Shown: positions 1 to 9,472, numbered from the stretch's first letter. The stretch: DNA of 64,000 bases from Paenibacillus sp. FSL R10-2734 (GCF_037963865.1 NZ_CP150170.1:1116001-1180000); one strand, 5' to 3'. Notes: a model not told the origin generated them from the sequence alone. Numbers and translations are program-made.

Positions 1-2271
1 GCTCTTGGTCATACCATCCGGGAGAGGTTCGCTAAATTCCAAATTCGGAGGAAACTTTTCTTCAAACTGAACGTCTGAAATCACTAGGTTATTAATTCCT
101 TGTTCACCGGGATCAACAGCAAGATAGGGAACAGAGTTTGGCGTTACAGTGTACGTAAATATAATCGGCTTACCCTTCTCAACAGTAGCGGAAGGCTGTG
201 TACGTTGAATCGTGAGGTTCGAATCGATCTTTTGTACAGTCACGTTTACGATTTTAGTTGAGAGTGCGCCTTGTTTATCCCAAGCAGTAATCTCGATTTG
301 AAGATTTCCACCTGCAGGGAGAGGGTTGTTAAAAGCCTGAGTAACTGTCTCTCCAGATAAAATTGCCTTCTCGTTCATTATGTAGCCGGCAATTACATTG
401 TCGTTTTGTTTAAACTTTACACTGGTAAATAGGTTCTTGTCCTTCAAATCCCAGTCATCGACTGTATAACTGACGACCAGTTGGTTCTGATACGAAGGCT
501 TTATACTGTTGTCAGAGGGTGTGTGCACTGTGATTTCCGGAGCATGATTAGCACCTGTAAATGCACGGTACATCGTATTTACGAACAACTTTTGTTCCCA
601 CTTTGGAAAAGACGTTGCTTCATTTTTTTTATAAGATGTTCCAATGATATGTCCGGTTCCTGAGTAAGTCACATTTCCTTTTGAATACGTATAGTAATGG
701 TTCCAGCTATCATTGCTATCCCGGTTACTACCAGTGATATTGTACCAAGGGGTCACTGAGGGGTCCTCTAAGTCAAGGGTGAAATATTGATTATGTGTAC
801 TGGCTACAGTATTCCTACCATCTTGAACACTTAAATTAAAAGGATATTGTGTGAGTAACCCATCATTCACAGGAGTAATAGATGTTGATGTGCTTGGAGC
901 ATTTAATCCCAAGTTGGTCTGAGGGGTGGTTTGACCGGTAATTCCTTGGAACTTCTTCGTCCATTGGCTGCTATTGTTGTTGCTGGTGTTAATATAAATA
1001 GTATCGTGAGTGAACATGGCAGATTGTTTAGTTTCATTTATGAATTTTAATACGGCATCCGCCGAAAGTTCGTTAATTGGAGCTTTTTCATTGTATATAT
1101 CCCGGAATCCAAATAGGAGCATGTCGTATGTGCCGTTCAAACCGTATTTTGGTGTAGAACTTTCCTTATTCTTAATGTAATCGTTGAATTGAGTCATTGT
1201 TTTTGTATCGATAACCAGTTCGTAGTCTTTGTCTAGGCTATTTAGAAAACTGGAATCCATTACTAATTCATTATTAATGAGTTGGCTGTCATTATTTCCA
1301 TCAGGTAATATCTGCAATACATTAACCATCGTCTTCTTACCCTTAAATTGGATAGTACCGGTAGTGAAATCACTTAGAACCTTTTGATTCAGAGAATCTA
1401 CCGCCTCTAGCTTCCAATATAATAGACCTGAATAAGTCTTAGGAATCTTATATTTGATTTCACCGGCTGGCGAAGTGCTCAAGGACGTGGTAGCAACGAC
1501 TTGATCTTCAGTCATTTTTATGGACTTATCTAAGCCCAGATAGAGCTTAACAAGTATAGGATTTGTTCCTAAATTAACATTTGAAACTTTGAACTTGAAT
1601 GTGAGCTCATCGCCGGGCGTATAGATCTTGGGTACAGTCGCACCGTATTCGATAATTTGACTCTTGTTAGTAATCTCTAGTTGAGGTCTTTGCTTCAATT
1701 TGGACAAATAAGTGGAATTACTTTTTTTCAATTCGGAGATAAAGGCATTTAACTCAGAATCATTGAAGAATAGAACATTGGATTTTGGGGTTAATGCCTG
1801 GTATGTATTAAAGGTCTTATATAAAATTCCGTTCTGTGTTGGAGCTGAGAAGGGCTGCTTGTGGAAAATTACATATAACCCTTTGTTAATAAAATAATCG
1901 GTAATTTCTTTAGCTTTTAGATTAGTTATGTCGTTCATGACAGATTTAGTATTATGGTCTTTTCCAGAGACCTTATTCGTACTGTAAGTCCCCCTCCCTA
2001 TATAAACCGCATCATATCTCCCGTCCAGATCATCCCGCAGGGCCACAAAGCGCTTTATACTCATTGTATCAACCGTGAAGTTAGATAATCCCGTTGTTAG
2101 AGATGTAAGCTCGCTGGTCCCGTTCTCTGTAACCTCCAGCATCCGAATCTGATAATCATTTGAACTGGCTTCGACATTTGTGAAGTGATTTTTGATAGGT
2201 AGAACAAGCAGAAGGAGAAGTAGGATGGATACTGTAAACAGATAAATCTTTTTGTTACTGGCGAAATTCAT
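1..2271 (-). CDS. DUF5057 domain surface protein (3' end off window)
   Basis: The frame is open from an ATG at 2271 to the left edge (757 codons), so the C-terminus lies outside the window. A Shine-Dalgarno (AGGGAGAG) precedes the start. The N-terminus has a short basic stretch and one hydrophobic segment (about residues 9-25, rich in Leu), which fits a signal anchor or signal peptide. The following 250 residues resemble DUF5057, a long extracellular domain seen in Firmicutes. The rest looks like beta-rich modules, with Ser/Thr/Asn-rich stretches and Ig-like repeats near the edge. Function is unknown. It is divergent from the type IV pilus locus, so a surface role alongside pili is possible but only inferred. 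Confidence 0.75.
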   Translation of the reverse strand, partial: MNFASNKKIYLFTVSILLLLLLVLPIKNHFTNVEASSNDYQIRMLEVTENGTSELTSLTTGLSNFTVDTMSIKRFVALRDDLDGRYDAVYIGRGTYSTNKVSGKDHNTKSVMNDITNLKAKEITDYFINKGLYVIFHKQPFSAPTQNGILYKTFNTYQALTPKSNVLFFNDSELNAFISELKKSNSTYLSKLKQRPQLEITNKSQIIEYGATVPKIYTPGDELTFKFKVSNVNLGTNPILVKLYLGLDKSIKMTEDQVVATTSLSTSPAGEIKYKIPKTYSGLLYWKLEAVDSLNQKVLSDFTTGTIQFKGKKTMVNVLQILPDGNNDSQLINNELVMDSSFLNSLDKDYELVIDTKTMTQFNDYIKNKESSTPKYGLNGTYDMLLFGFRDIYNEKAPINELSADAVLKFINETKQSAMFTHDTIYINTSNNNSSQWTKKFQGITGQTTPQTNLGLNAPSTSTSITPVNDGLLTQYPFNLSVQDGRNTVASTHNQYFTLDLEDPSVTPWYNITGSNRDSNDSWNHYYTYSKGNVTYSGTGHIIGTSYKKNEATSFPKWEQKLFVNTMYRAFTGANHAPEITVHTPSDNSIKPSYQNQLVVSYTVDDWDLKDKNLFTSVKFKQNDNVIAGYIMNEKAILSGETVTQAFNNPLPAGGNLQIEITAWDKQGALSTKIVNVTVQKIDSNLTIQRTQPSATVEKGKPIIFTYTVTPNSVPYLAVDPGEQGINNLVISDVQFEEKFPPNLEFSEPLPDGMTKS

Positions 2272-2646
2272 GGTCATCTCTCCCTGGTTGTTAACTATTG
2301 GCAGATATGGTCGTATCGTGTGTTATATATGCTAGTTTCCGACAGCTTTTTCAGCTGAATTCGTTGTAAAATTTCCCAATCTATGTTATATACATTCTAG
2401 GACATTCGGCATTGATAGACAACATAAATCTATTGAAATATACCTATTAATTTATAACTAAAGTCCTAAGTATGTTGAAAAATACTTTAGTCGGACAAAT
2501 TCATGGATCCGTAATTATGGAAAAAATATTTTAATTTTTTTGTAGAAATTAAACTGGTAATTTATTTTCTTTTTTCTACTAGCATTATCCATTATTGAGG
2601 TCGGCATAAAGGTATAACCAATAACGGCATATGGAGCTGAACGGAC
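2272..2646. other. Divergent intergenic region, DUF5057 gene / pilB
   Basis: This AT-rich gap of about 375 bases must carry the promoters for both the leftward surface-protein gene and the rightward pilus operon. I see no confident sigma-A promoter: TTGAAA at 2433-2438 and TATAAC at 2453-2458 are only 14 bases apart, which is too short. No terminator or known riboswitch was recognised. Confidence 0.5.
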
Positions 2647-4311
2647 ATGGCCATCGCGAAAAAGAGACTTGGAGATTTGCTGGTAGAAAATAATATTATT
2701 TCGCAGGAGCAGCTGCTTGAAGCACTTGCGGAACAGCGTAAGAGCAAGCGTAAGCTTGGCGATCTGCTCATCTCTCAAGGCTATATCACGGAGCAGCAGC
2801 TGATTGAAGTGCTTGAATTCCAGCTCGGCATTCCGCATGTCAGTTTATTTAAATACCAGATTGATCCTGCGATTACGCAGATTATTCCTGAAAGTATGGC
2901 TAAGCGTTACCAGGTGCTTCCGTTCTTAAAAGAGGGCGGTAAGCTGATGGTTGCGATGGCCGATCCGCTGGATTATTTTGCGATAGAAGATTTACGAATG
3001 AGTACAGGGTTCCGGATCGAACCTGCTATTTCCACTAGGGATGAGCTGCAGAGGGCGATTGCGCGTCATTATGGGATGCGTGATTCTATGAATCAGATGC
3101 TAGTAGAGCTCCCGACACAGGAAGAGATAGAAGAAACGGAGATTACAGACGAGGACTCTCCAATCGTACGTTTGGTCAACCAGATGATTCAGCAGGCTGT
3201 TGCTCTGCGGGCGTCTGATATACATATGGATCCAGGTGAGAATAATTTAACGATCCGCTACCGCATTGATGGAACCTTACGGACAGAGCGGATTATTCCT
3301 AAGCAGATGCAGGGCTTTATCACCGCTCGTCTGAAAATAATGGCCCGACTAAATATCGCAGAACGACGTTTGCCACAAGACGGGCGAATCAAAATGCAGT
3401 TTGATTACAAAATGGTAGATATTCGTGTGTCCTCATTGCCGACGATGCACGGAGAGAAGATCGTGCTGCGGTTGCTAGATTTGAGTACTGGGGTTAAATC
3501 TGTAGATGCTTTGGGATTCAGTGAGGGGAATGCTGAAGCTTTTAAGGAAATGATCGCACGTCCTTATGGAATCTTGCTAATCACGGGACCTACAGGTAGT
3601 GGGAAAACAACGACTTTATATTCAGCACTAAATCAACTCAATGTAGAAAGCGCAAATATTATCACGGTTGAAGATCCGGTGGAATATCAGCTTGAAGGAG
3701 TAAATCAGGTGCACGTAAACTCGGCTATTGGGTTAACCTTTGCGGCTGGGCTACGTTCGATTCTCCGGCAAGATCCGAATATTGTAATGGTCGGTGAGAT
3801 ACGGGATGCGGAGACTGCTGAAATTGCGGTTCGTGCTTCATTAACGGGTCATCTAGTGTTGTCTACTTTACATACAAACGATGCGATTAGCTCCGTCTCT
3901 CGATTGCGAGATATGGGAGTAGAGCCTTATTTAATTGCCTCTTCGCTAATTGGTGTGGTAGCGCAGCGGCTCGTTCGCAAAATCTGCAACGATTGCAAAG
4001 AAACCTACAAACCATCCGAACAGGAAGCGATTATGCTACGCAGCTTAGGATTGCCAGCGGATGAACTGCATCGTGGGCGAGGTTGCGGTAGCTGTAGCAG
4101 TTCTGGTTATCGTGGGCGAATAGCGATTCATGAGGTGCTCAGCATTGACGATCACATACGGCAGCTCATTACGAACACTGCTTCAGTAGAAGAATTGCGC
4201 GCGGCAGGTAAAGCGCGTGGACTTGTTCAACTAATGGATGACGGACTCCTCAAAGTTAGTCAGGGAATTACGACGTTACAAGAAGTGATGCGCGAGACGG
4301 TCTCACACTAA
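2647..4311 (+). CDS. pilB: Type IV pilus assembly ATPase PilB (GspE/PulE family)
   Basis: Cytoplasmic hexameric ATPase that powers pilus extension. The 554-residue length is typical. The N-terminal MshEN/GSPII_E_N domain spans about residues 1-150. The ATPase core has Walker A GPTGSGKTTT, an Asp box, Walker B-type sequence VMVGEIRDAE and the His box HLVLSTLHTND. A tetracysteine zinc site follows (CNDC ... CGSC). The ATG at 2647 is preceded by GGAG. It is the first gene of the operon; pilT follows after 44 bases. The presence of both PilB and PilT argues for a retractile type IV pilus rather than only a Com pseudopilus. Confidence 0.95.
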   Translation: MAIAKKRLGDLLVENNIISQEQLLEALAEQRKSKRKLGDLLISQGYITEQQLIEVLEFQLGIPHVSLFKYQIDPAITQIIPESMAKRYQVLPFLKEGGKLMVAMADPLDYFAIEDLRMSTGFRIEPAISTRDELQRAIARHYGMRDSMNQMLVELPTQEEIEETEITDEDSPIVRLVNQMIQQAVALRASDIHMDPGENNLTIRYRIDGTLRTERIIPKQMQGFITARLKIMARLNIAERRLPQDGRIKMQFDYKMVDIRVSSLPTMHGEKIVLRLLDLSTGVKSVDALGFSEGNAEAFKEMIARPYGILLITGPTGSGKTTTLYSALNQLNVESANIITVEDPVEYQLEGVNQVHVNSAIGLTFAAGLRSILRQDPNIVMVGEIRDAETAEIAVRASLTGHLVLSTLHTNDAISSVSRLRDMGVEPYLIASSLIGVVAQRLVRKICNDCKETYKPSEQEAIMLRSLGLPADELHRGRGCGSCSSSGYRGRIAIHEVLSIDDHIRQLITNTASVEELRAAGKARGLVQLMDDGLLKVSQGITTLQEVMRETVSH

Positions 4312-4355
4312 AGTCCATTAGGTTTCTAGTATTTGAAAACAAGGGGGAGCAGCCG

Positions 4356-5405
4356 ATGCCTATATTTACGCGCGATATTAGACAACTATTGCAGACGGCT
4401 TACTCCTCCAAAGCTTCCGACTTACATATTTCTGTAGGCTCTCCTCCGGTTATACGTATGGATGGAACGATTCACCCACTTGAGGGTGAACCAGTAACAG
4501 CCGATGAAGCTGCAGAAATGGCAGAAGCGCTGCTTGGCAGTGAACGAAGTGAAGTATTTCGGAATGCAGGCGAGGTGGATTTCTCTTATCCGCTGGATGG
4601 CGGCGTAAGATTTCGGGTGAACATCTATCGTCAGCGGGGGGAGATTAGTATAGCTGCCCGGGCAATTCCAGCAGAGATTCCAAGTCTAGAACAGCTGACG
4701 ATGCCTCCGATTTTGTCCACTTTATCACTTAAACCACAAGGTTTGATTCTAGTTACAGGGCCTACGGGCAGCGGTAAATCCTCTACGTTAGCAGCTATGC
4801 TGAATTACATTAACAAGACCGAAAGCAAGCATATTGTGACACTAGAAGATCCTATAGAATTTCTGCATGGTCATGGAACCTGTCTAGTGGATCAACGTGA
4901 AGTGGGCAGCGATACTGCTAGTTTTGCGAGCGGACTACGTGCCGCGTTACGTCAGGATCCGGATGTTATTCTCGTTGGAGAGATGCGGGATCTGGAGACG
5001 ATTTCAGCAGCGGTTACGGCCGCAGAGACAGGTCATTTAGTGATGGCTACCTTACATACAACAGATGCACCACAGACGATTGATCGAATTATTGACGCTT
5101 TCCCAGGCCATCAGCAAGGGCAGATTCGTTCACAGCTAGCTTCAGTTCTACTGGCAGTAGTCAGTCAGCGGTTGTTTCCAAGAGCTGGAGGGCGGGGGCG
5201 AATATGTGCAACAGAGATCTTAGTGAATACACCAGCCGTAGCCAACCTCATTCGCACAGATAAAACACATCAGATTAAAAATGTGATGCAAACCGGACGC
5301 TCGCAAGGCATGCATACGTTGGAAATGAGTATCCGTGAGTATCTATCGCAGGAACTCATTCACCCGGCTGCAGCAAAAGCATTTATGGCGGAGGTGAGCG
5401 GCTGA
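4356..5405 (+). CDS. pilT: Type IV pilus retraction ATPase PilT
   Basis: 349-residue ATPase that depolymerises the pilus for twitching and DNA uptake. It shows Walker A GPTGSGKSST, Walker B VILVGEMRDLET and the His-box region LVMATLHTTDAPQ. The usual C-terminal AIRNLIRE-type retraction motif appears as a variant (AVANLIRTDKTHQI). AGGGGGAG lies 6 bases before the ATG. The stop overlaps the pilC start by one base (TGATG), which implies translational coupling. Confidence 0.95.
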   Translation: MPIFTRDIRQLLQTAYSSKASDLHISVGSPPVIRMDGTIHPLEGEPVTADEAAEMAEALLGSERSEVFRNAGEVDFSYPLDGGVRFRVNIYRQRGEISIAARAIPAEIPSLEQLTMPPILSTLSLKPQGLILVTGPTGSGKSSTLAAMLNYINKTESKHIVTLEDPIEFLHGHGTCLVDQREVGSDTASFASGLRAALRQDPDVILVGEMRDLETISAAVTAAETGHLVMATLHTTDAPQTIDRIIDAFPGHQQGQIRSQLASVLLAVVSQRLFPRAGGRGRICATEILVNTPAVANLIRTDKTHQIKNVMQTGRSQGMHTLEMSIREYLSQELIHPAAAKAFMAEVSG

Positions 5406-6610
5406 TGCCTCTTTTTGAATATCAAGTAAAGACAACCGCAGGCAGATCCATTAAAGGAAAGCTAACCGCAACGGATAAACCTACAGCAATGGAGGAGCTA
5501 CGCAAACGGAACCTTACGGTATTCTCACTGATCGAACGAAAAACAACGATTCTTTCGATGGATATTTATATTGGTAATCCAGTCAAACCGCTTCATTTCA
5601 TCATTTATTGTAGGCAGTTTGCCACGCTTATGCGTGCAGGAGTGTCGATTGTGGATGCAACGCGTATTTTGGCTGAGCAGACTGAGAGTAAACCGCTCCG
5701 TAAAGCACTTGTGGAAGTGAATTCAAGCCTGATGCGGGGTATCTCGTTCTCACAAGCTGTTCAGGATCATAAGAAAATCTTCCCGCAGCTATTCGTCAGC
5801 ATGATCCGTGCCGGTGAGGAATCCGGTGATATTGAGGGGACGCTCGACAGACTGGCGATGTTTTTTGAGAAGCAGCACTCCACGACAGAGAAGATCAAGT
5901 CTGCGCTCACTTACCCGATTACGGTCGGGGTTATGGCGATTGGAGCGGTTATATATCTCCTCTGGGCGATAGTTCCACAGTTTGTAACGATGTTCGAATC
6001 GATGAATGCTGAGCTTCCGGCGATTACAAAGATGGTATTAGCGCTTAGCAAAAGCATTCAAGGTCAATGGTATTTCTGGATACTCGGAGTTCTCCTCCTA
6101 GTGATAGCTTTTCAGATTACAAAACGCACGGAAAAGGGTGCCTACGCACTCGATTATGCCAAGCTGAAGATTCCGGTGTTCGGCAAGCTGAATCAAAAAG
6201 GTTCGATTGCTCAGTTTACGCGTACTTTTTCTTCACTATATGCCAGCTCAGTTCCGATCCTGCAATCCTTAGTGATTGTAGAAGAGGTAGCAGGAAACAA
6301 AGTCATTGGGGGATTTATCCGAAGTGCAGGTGATTCGCTGAGACAAGGAAACCCACTTTCTGAACCTCTCAAAAAAGCTTGGGTCTTCCCACCGCTAGTT
6401 ACACAGATGATTGCGATTGGTGAAGAGACGGGGGCACTCGACACGATGTTGTCTAAGGTAGCGGATTTCTATGAGATGGACGTAGAAAATACCGTTGATC
6501 GTCTGAAGTCGCTGCTTGAACCGCTATTGATTGCTTTTCTAGCAGGTGTTGTAGGTGTGATTGTGGCCGCCATTATGCTGCCGATGTTCAGTCTGTACGG
6601 TAATATGTGA
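5405..6610 (+). CDS. pilC: Type IV pilus inner-membrane platform protein PilC (GspF family)
   Basis: 401-residue polytopic membrane platform on which PilB and PilT act. Two T2SSF domains are visible (about residues 70-195 and 275-395), each followed by hydrophobic membrane segments. Family motifs include CRQFATLMRAGVSI and, near the end, MIAIGEETGALDTML. Length is standard. It overlaps pilT by one base. The prepilin gene follows after a 166-base gap that is itself open in one frame. Confidence 0.95.
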   Translation: MPLFEYQVKTTAGRSIKGKLTATDKPTAMEELRKRNLTVFSLIERKTTILSMDIYIGNPVKPLHFIIYCRQFATLMRAGVSIVDATRILAEQTESKPLRKALVEVNSSLMRGISFSQAVQDHKKIFPQLFVSMIRAGEESGDIEGTLDRLAMFFEKQHSTTEKIKSALTYPITVGVMAIGAVIYLLWAIVPQFVTMFESMNAELPAITKMVLALSKSIQGQWYFWILGVLLLVIAFQITKRTEKGAYALDYAKLKIPVFGKLNQKGSIAQFTRTFSSLYASSVPILQSLVIVEEVAGNKVIGGFIRSAGDSLRQGNPLSEPLKKAWVFPPLVTQMIAIGEETGALDTMLSKVADFYEMDVENTVDRLKSLLEPLLIAFLAGVVGVIVAAIMLPMFSLYGNM

Positions 6611-6782
6611 ACTTGCTGTTCCTTGTAAATATTGAGAGGGGTGACGCCGGGGAAGCGGGGCAGGGTCGTAGAGCTTTTGCTGGCGCTAGACAAGGAAGGA
6701 CGAGCATTGTAGCGGGATTCACGGAAATAAAAGATATAGGCAGTATCATCACACACCACTTAGAGGGGGAAATAAAATGTTA
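6606..6782 (+). CDS. Possible small coupled ORF between pilC and prepilin
   Basis: A GTG at 6606-6608 overlaps the pilC stop, and the frame stays open for 58 codons to a TAG at 6780-6782 that overlaps the prepilin start (ATGTTAG). The predicted peptide begins MNLLFLVNIERGDAGEAGQG and is rich in Gly, Ala and Arg early on. I recognise no family. The exact overlaps at both ends suggest coupling, but an open frame this short can occur by chance and the stretch could equally be a structured leader for the prepilin mRNA. Confidence 0.25.
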
Positions 6783-7259
6783 GCACAAGCCATTAAGAGA
6801 AGATTGAGCAAAGAGGAAAATCAAAAGGGGTTTACGCTGATCGAGTTATTGGCGGTTATCGTTATTTTGGGGATTATTGCGGTTATTGCGATACCTTTGA
6901 TTGGGAATGTAATATCTAATGCTAAAAAAGATTCTGATGTGGCTACTGCTCGTCAAATTTATGATGCGGCTCGTTTATATATAATTGGTGAACAGGAAGG
7001 AGACTTTATCAGTAAGGAGGTTGCAATTGATAATGCAACTAGTCCGGCAACAGACTTAGTGGGGACTGGTTATTTGGATGAAAATCTGGTTCTGCCTAGT
7101 ACAAAGGCTGCAATTACAGGAGGGACAGTGGAATTTGATGCTGAAGGTCAGTTAAGTGCTCTGTCAGTGACTTTTGCAGATAGCACAGAAAAAGAGTTCA
7201 CGCCGGCTGAGGTTCTAAGTTCTGAACCAGCAGCGCCAAAAGAAGATGGAAAAGACTAA
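6777..7259 (+). CDS. Type IV prepilin (major pilin-like)
   Basis: 160-residue prepilin. It has a 17-residue basic leader followed by Gly18 and the class III signal G-FTLIELLAVIVILGIIAV, with Glu at mature position 5. Cleavage is expected between Gly18 and Phe19 by the peptidase encoded just downstream. The hydrophobic N-terminal helix is followed by an acidic globular domain with no cysteines. AGAGGGGG precedes the ATG. A strong terminator 36 bases after the stop suggests that this transcript is separately abundant. Whether it is the major or a minor pilin cannot be told from sequence alone. Confidence 0.9.
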   Translation: MLAQAIKRRLSKEENQKGFTLIELLAVIVILGIIAVIAIPLIGNVISNAKKDSDVATARQIYDAARLYIIGEQEGDFISKEVAIDNATSPATDLVGTGYLDENLVLPSTKAAITGGTVEFDAEGQLSALSVTFADSTEKEFTPAEVLSSEPAAPKEDGKD

Positions 7260-7294
7260 TAAAGATGGAGTAATAAATTATTAAGAGAACCCCC

Positions 7295-7323
7295 AAGGAA
7301 TCGGACTTCCCGATTCCTTTTTT
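7295..7323 (+). terminator. Rho-independent terminator after prepilin
   Basis: A perfect 10-bp stem AAGGAATCGG / CCGATTCCTT with loop ACTTC is followed by TTTT. It separates the prepilin from the prepilin peptidase gene and may set a higher pilin dose relative to downstream genes. Confidence 0.85.
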
Positions 7324-7352
7324 AAAATCCAGAAAGCCAACAGAGGACATCC

Positions 7353-8102
7353 ATGACGATATACATCGCAAGTTACATCATATTACTGGGCTTGACTCTA
7401 GGCTCCTTTTATAACGTAGTGGCACTGCGGGTGCCAGCTAAGGAATCGTTGCTTAATCCACCGTCCCATTGCCCGAACTGCAATACGCGGCTGAAGGCAC
7501 GGGATTTGTTTCCGGTGATAAGCTACCTGCTGTCAGGAGGCAAGTGCCGTCACTGCGGCACAAGGGTGTCACCTTTATATCCGCTAGGAGAAGCGGTAAC
7601 GGGTTTGCTTTTTCTATGGGTATACTTGCAATTTGGCCTGACGGGCAAGGGGATTATCGGATACGTACTTGTGAGTTTAGCGGTTATCGTGACAGTTGCG
7701 GATTTGAAGTATATGCTGATTCCCAACAAGGTGTTATTGTTTTTTTTACCGCTGCTGCTGATTCTTGTATTGCTATTTCCAGAAGGACCGCTATGGCATC
7801 ACTTACTGGGAGCTGTGCTTGGGGGAGGTGTCCTTATTCCCTTTGTTTTGTTAGGAGGGATGGGTGCCGGAGATGTGAAGTTATTTGCGCTGCTGGGCTT
7901 GGTGATAGGATTTCCGAATGTGATTTTGGCTTTTTTGGTGGCTTGTCTGCTTGGAAGTGTGGTTGGAGGGCTACTAATGCTGCTCGGTATCATCAAACGC
8001 AAACAACCGGTTCCTTTTGGTCCATGGTTAGCAATCGGTGCTTTAATTAGTTTCGGATATGGTTCACACATCATTGGCGCGTATCTCTCGCTCATCGGAT
8101 AG
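7353..8102 (+). CDS. pilD: Prepilin peptidase PilD / A24 family
   Basis: 249-residue membrane aspartic peptidase that cleaves and N-methylates prepilins. The N-terminal domain carries the zinc tetracysteine (C40, C43, C65, C68). The two catalytic Asp motifs are present: ADLKYMLIPN and GAGDVKL. About seven hydrophobic segments are visible. The start ATG follows AGAGGAC. Its stop TAG (8100-8102) is embedded in an AGGAGG sequence that looks like the former ribosome-binding site of pilM, now separated from it by a TnpB element. Confidence 0.93.
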   Translation: MTIYIASYIILLGLTLGSFYNVVALRVPAKESLLNPPSHCPNCNTRLKARDLFPVISYLLSGGKCRHCGTRVSPLYPLGEAVTGLLFLWVYLQFGLTGKGIIGYVLVSLAVIVTVADLKYMLIPNKVLLFFLPLLLILVLLFPEGPLWHHLLGAVLGGGVLIPFVLLGGMGAGDVKLFALLGLVIGFPNVILAFLVACLLGSVVGGLLMLLGIIKRKQPVPFGPWLAIGALISFGYGSHIIGAYLSLIG

Positions 8103-8161
8103 GAGGTGATCATCTATTGTACTCATACATGAGTTTACGATGATTAAGGAGTTGTTATCGG

Positions 8162-9292
8162 ATGATTCTAGCGAGGAAAGTTAGACTTCTTCCAACACCT
8201 GAACAGTTGAAACAACTTTGGAAGTCTGCAGGGACGGCACGTTGGGCATATAACTGGGCATTGGCTAGACAACACGAGAACTACAAGAACGGCGGTAAGT
8301 TCATTCCCGATGGTGACTTACGAAAAGAATTGACGATATTGAAACGAACTGAGGAACTGACTTGGCTTTTTGAAGTGTCTAATAACGTGACAAAACAAGC
8401 GATTAAGGATGCTTGCGAAGCATTTAAACGATTTTTCAAGAAAAAAGCACAGTTTCCACGATTCAAGAGTAAGAGGAAGTCCAAGCCTGCTTTCTATAAC
8501 GATAACGTCAAGCTAAAAGTAAAAGACAGCATTGCCTTGATTGAGAAAGTAGGTTGGGTTCAAACGGCTGAACCACTCCCGATGGACGTTAGTTATATAC
8601 AACCGAGGGTTAGTTTTGATGGAAAGTACTGGTATTTGGCTATAGGTATCGAGCAAGACATGCACATCACTGAACTGACGGATGTTACACTAGGTATCGA
8701 TGTGGGCATTAAGGACTTAGCCGTTCGTTCAGATGGAGAAAGATACAAGAACATTAACAAAACAAAAGTAGTGCGTTGGACGAAGAAACGCCTTCGTAGG
8801 TTGCAAAGAAGCGTTTCTCGTAAATACGATATGAACAAGGAGGGAAACCGTTTCGCCAAGACAAGCAACATTATAAAACAGGAAAAACAAATACGTTTGC
8901 TTCACCGGAAGCTCGCGAATATCCGTAACAATCATATTCACCAAGTGACAAATTCGATTGTGAAAACCAAGCCATCGAAAATCGTCATCGAAGACTTGAA
9001 TGTGAGTGGGATGATGAAGAACAAGCATCTATCTAAAGCCATACAAGAGCAGAAACTACACGACTTCAAAGTGAAGCTAACCTACAAGTGTGACAAATAC
9101 GGTATAGAACTTGTAGAAGCGGACAGATGGTATCCGTCTTCAAAAATGTGTTCCAATTGTGGAACCCTAAAGAATGACTTAAAACTATCTGATCGAGTAT
9201 ATCACTGCACTTGCGGCTTACATATTGATAGAGACTTGAATGCTGCAATCAACCTTGCGAATTGTGGAATACCAATTAGCGATCTAACATGA
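8162..9292 (+). CDS. tnpB: RNA-guided endonuclease TnpB (OrfB)
   Basis: 376 residues, of the family ancestral to Cas12. RuvC-like catalytic residues are intact: D180 (GIDVGIKDLAV), E277 (VIEDLNVSG) and D358 (DRDLNAAIN). The zinc ribbon cysteines are C330, C333, C349 and C351. The N-terminus has the usual basic TnpB helix-turn-helix region. TnpB family members cleave DNA guided by a right-end RNA next to a short TAM, which helps the element to persist. The C-terminal tail typical of close relatives is missing: the frame stops at 9290-9292, and residual tail coding lies beyond it in two frames (tail remnant about 9346-9417). Codon use is more AT/A-rich than the flanking pil genes. Confidence 0.93.
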   Translation: MILARKVRLLPTPEQLKQLWKSAGTARWAYNWALARQHENYKNGGKFIPDGDLRKELTILKRTEELTWLFEVSNNVTKQAIKDACEAFKRFFKKKAQFPRFKSKRKSKPAFYNDNVKLKVKDSIALIEKVGWVQTAEPLPMDVSYIQPRVSFDGKYWYLAIGIEQDMHITELTDVTLGIDVGIKDLAVRSDGERYKNINKTKVVRWTKKRLRRLQRSVSRKYDMNKEGNRFAKTSNIIKQEKQIRLLHRKLANIRNNHIHQVTNSIVKTKPSKIVIEDLNVSGMMKNKHLSKAIQEQKLHDFKVKLTYKCDKYGIELVEADRWYPSSKMCSNCGTLKNDLKLSDRVYHCTCGLHIDRDLNAAINLANCGIPISDLT

Positions 9293-9472
9293 TCTCGTTA
9301 CCGCTAATATGTAGGACGCGTTGCATCCGAATTTATGCCTGTGGAGTGTCATATCAAACGAAAGTAGCCATTCGGCAAAATCGGATACGTAGAAGCAGGA
9401 AGCAAACAAAACTTATAATCTAGTATTTGTTTATGATAGTTTTATAAGTCTTTGGCAACGGACATCGATCAT
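9293..9472 (+). ncRNA. Putative omega (reRNA) scaffold at the TnpB right end
   Basis: In TnpB elements the guide RNA is transcribed across the right end, and its guide portion is the flanking DNA just beyond the element. The stretch after tnpB is non-coding here and ends with the stem ACTTATAA / TTATAAGT. If the element ends at 9472, the guide would begin ATGCTTGGATTAGG, the start of pilM. Position and existence are inferred from family knowledge; the scaffold fold was not computed. Confidence 0.4.

Larger units (their letters stand above)
8114..9472 (+). mobile_element. Solo TnpB element (IS200/IS605 family, IS1341-like) between pilD and pilM
   Basis: The element carries tnpB but no tnpA. 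Proposed ends rest on GATCAT at 8108-8113 and again at 9467-9472, directly before ATG 9473. Near the left end is a hairpin ACTCAT-AC-ATGAGT (8121-8134). Near the right end an 8-bp stem ACTTATAA / TTATAAGT (9411-9418 and 9442-9449) encloses a short loop region. Removing 8114-9472 joins AGGAGG to ATG with a 7-base spacer, an ideal pilM initiation site. Without TnpA it would need a transposase in trans. The ends are inferred, not proven. Confidence 0.7.

Noticed and set aside
2433..2458. Promoter TTGAAA/TATAAC upstream of pilB
   Set aside because: The 14-base spacing is too short for sigma-A.
6611..6776. c-di-GMP riboswitch before the prepilin gene
   Set aside because: Pilin leaders often carry one and the stretch is GC-rich, but the conserved GEMM core sequences were not found.
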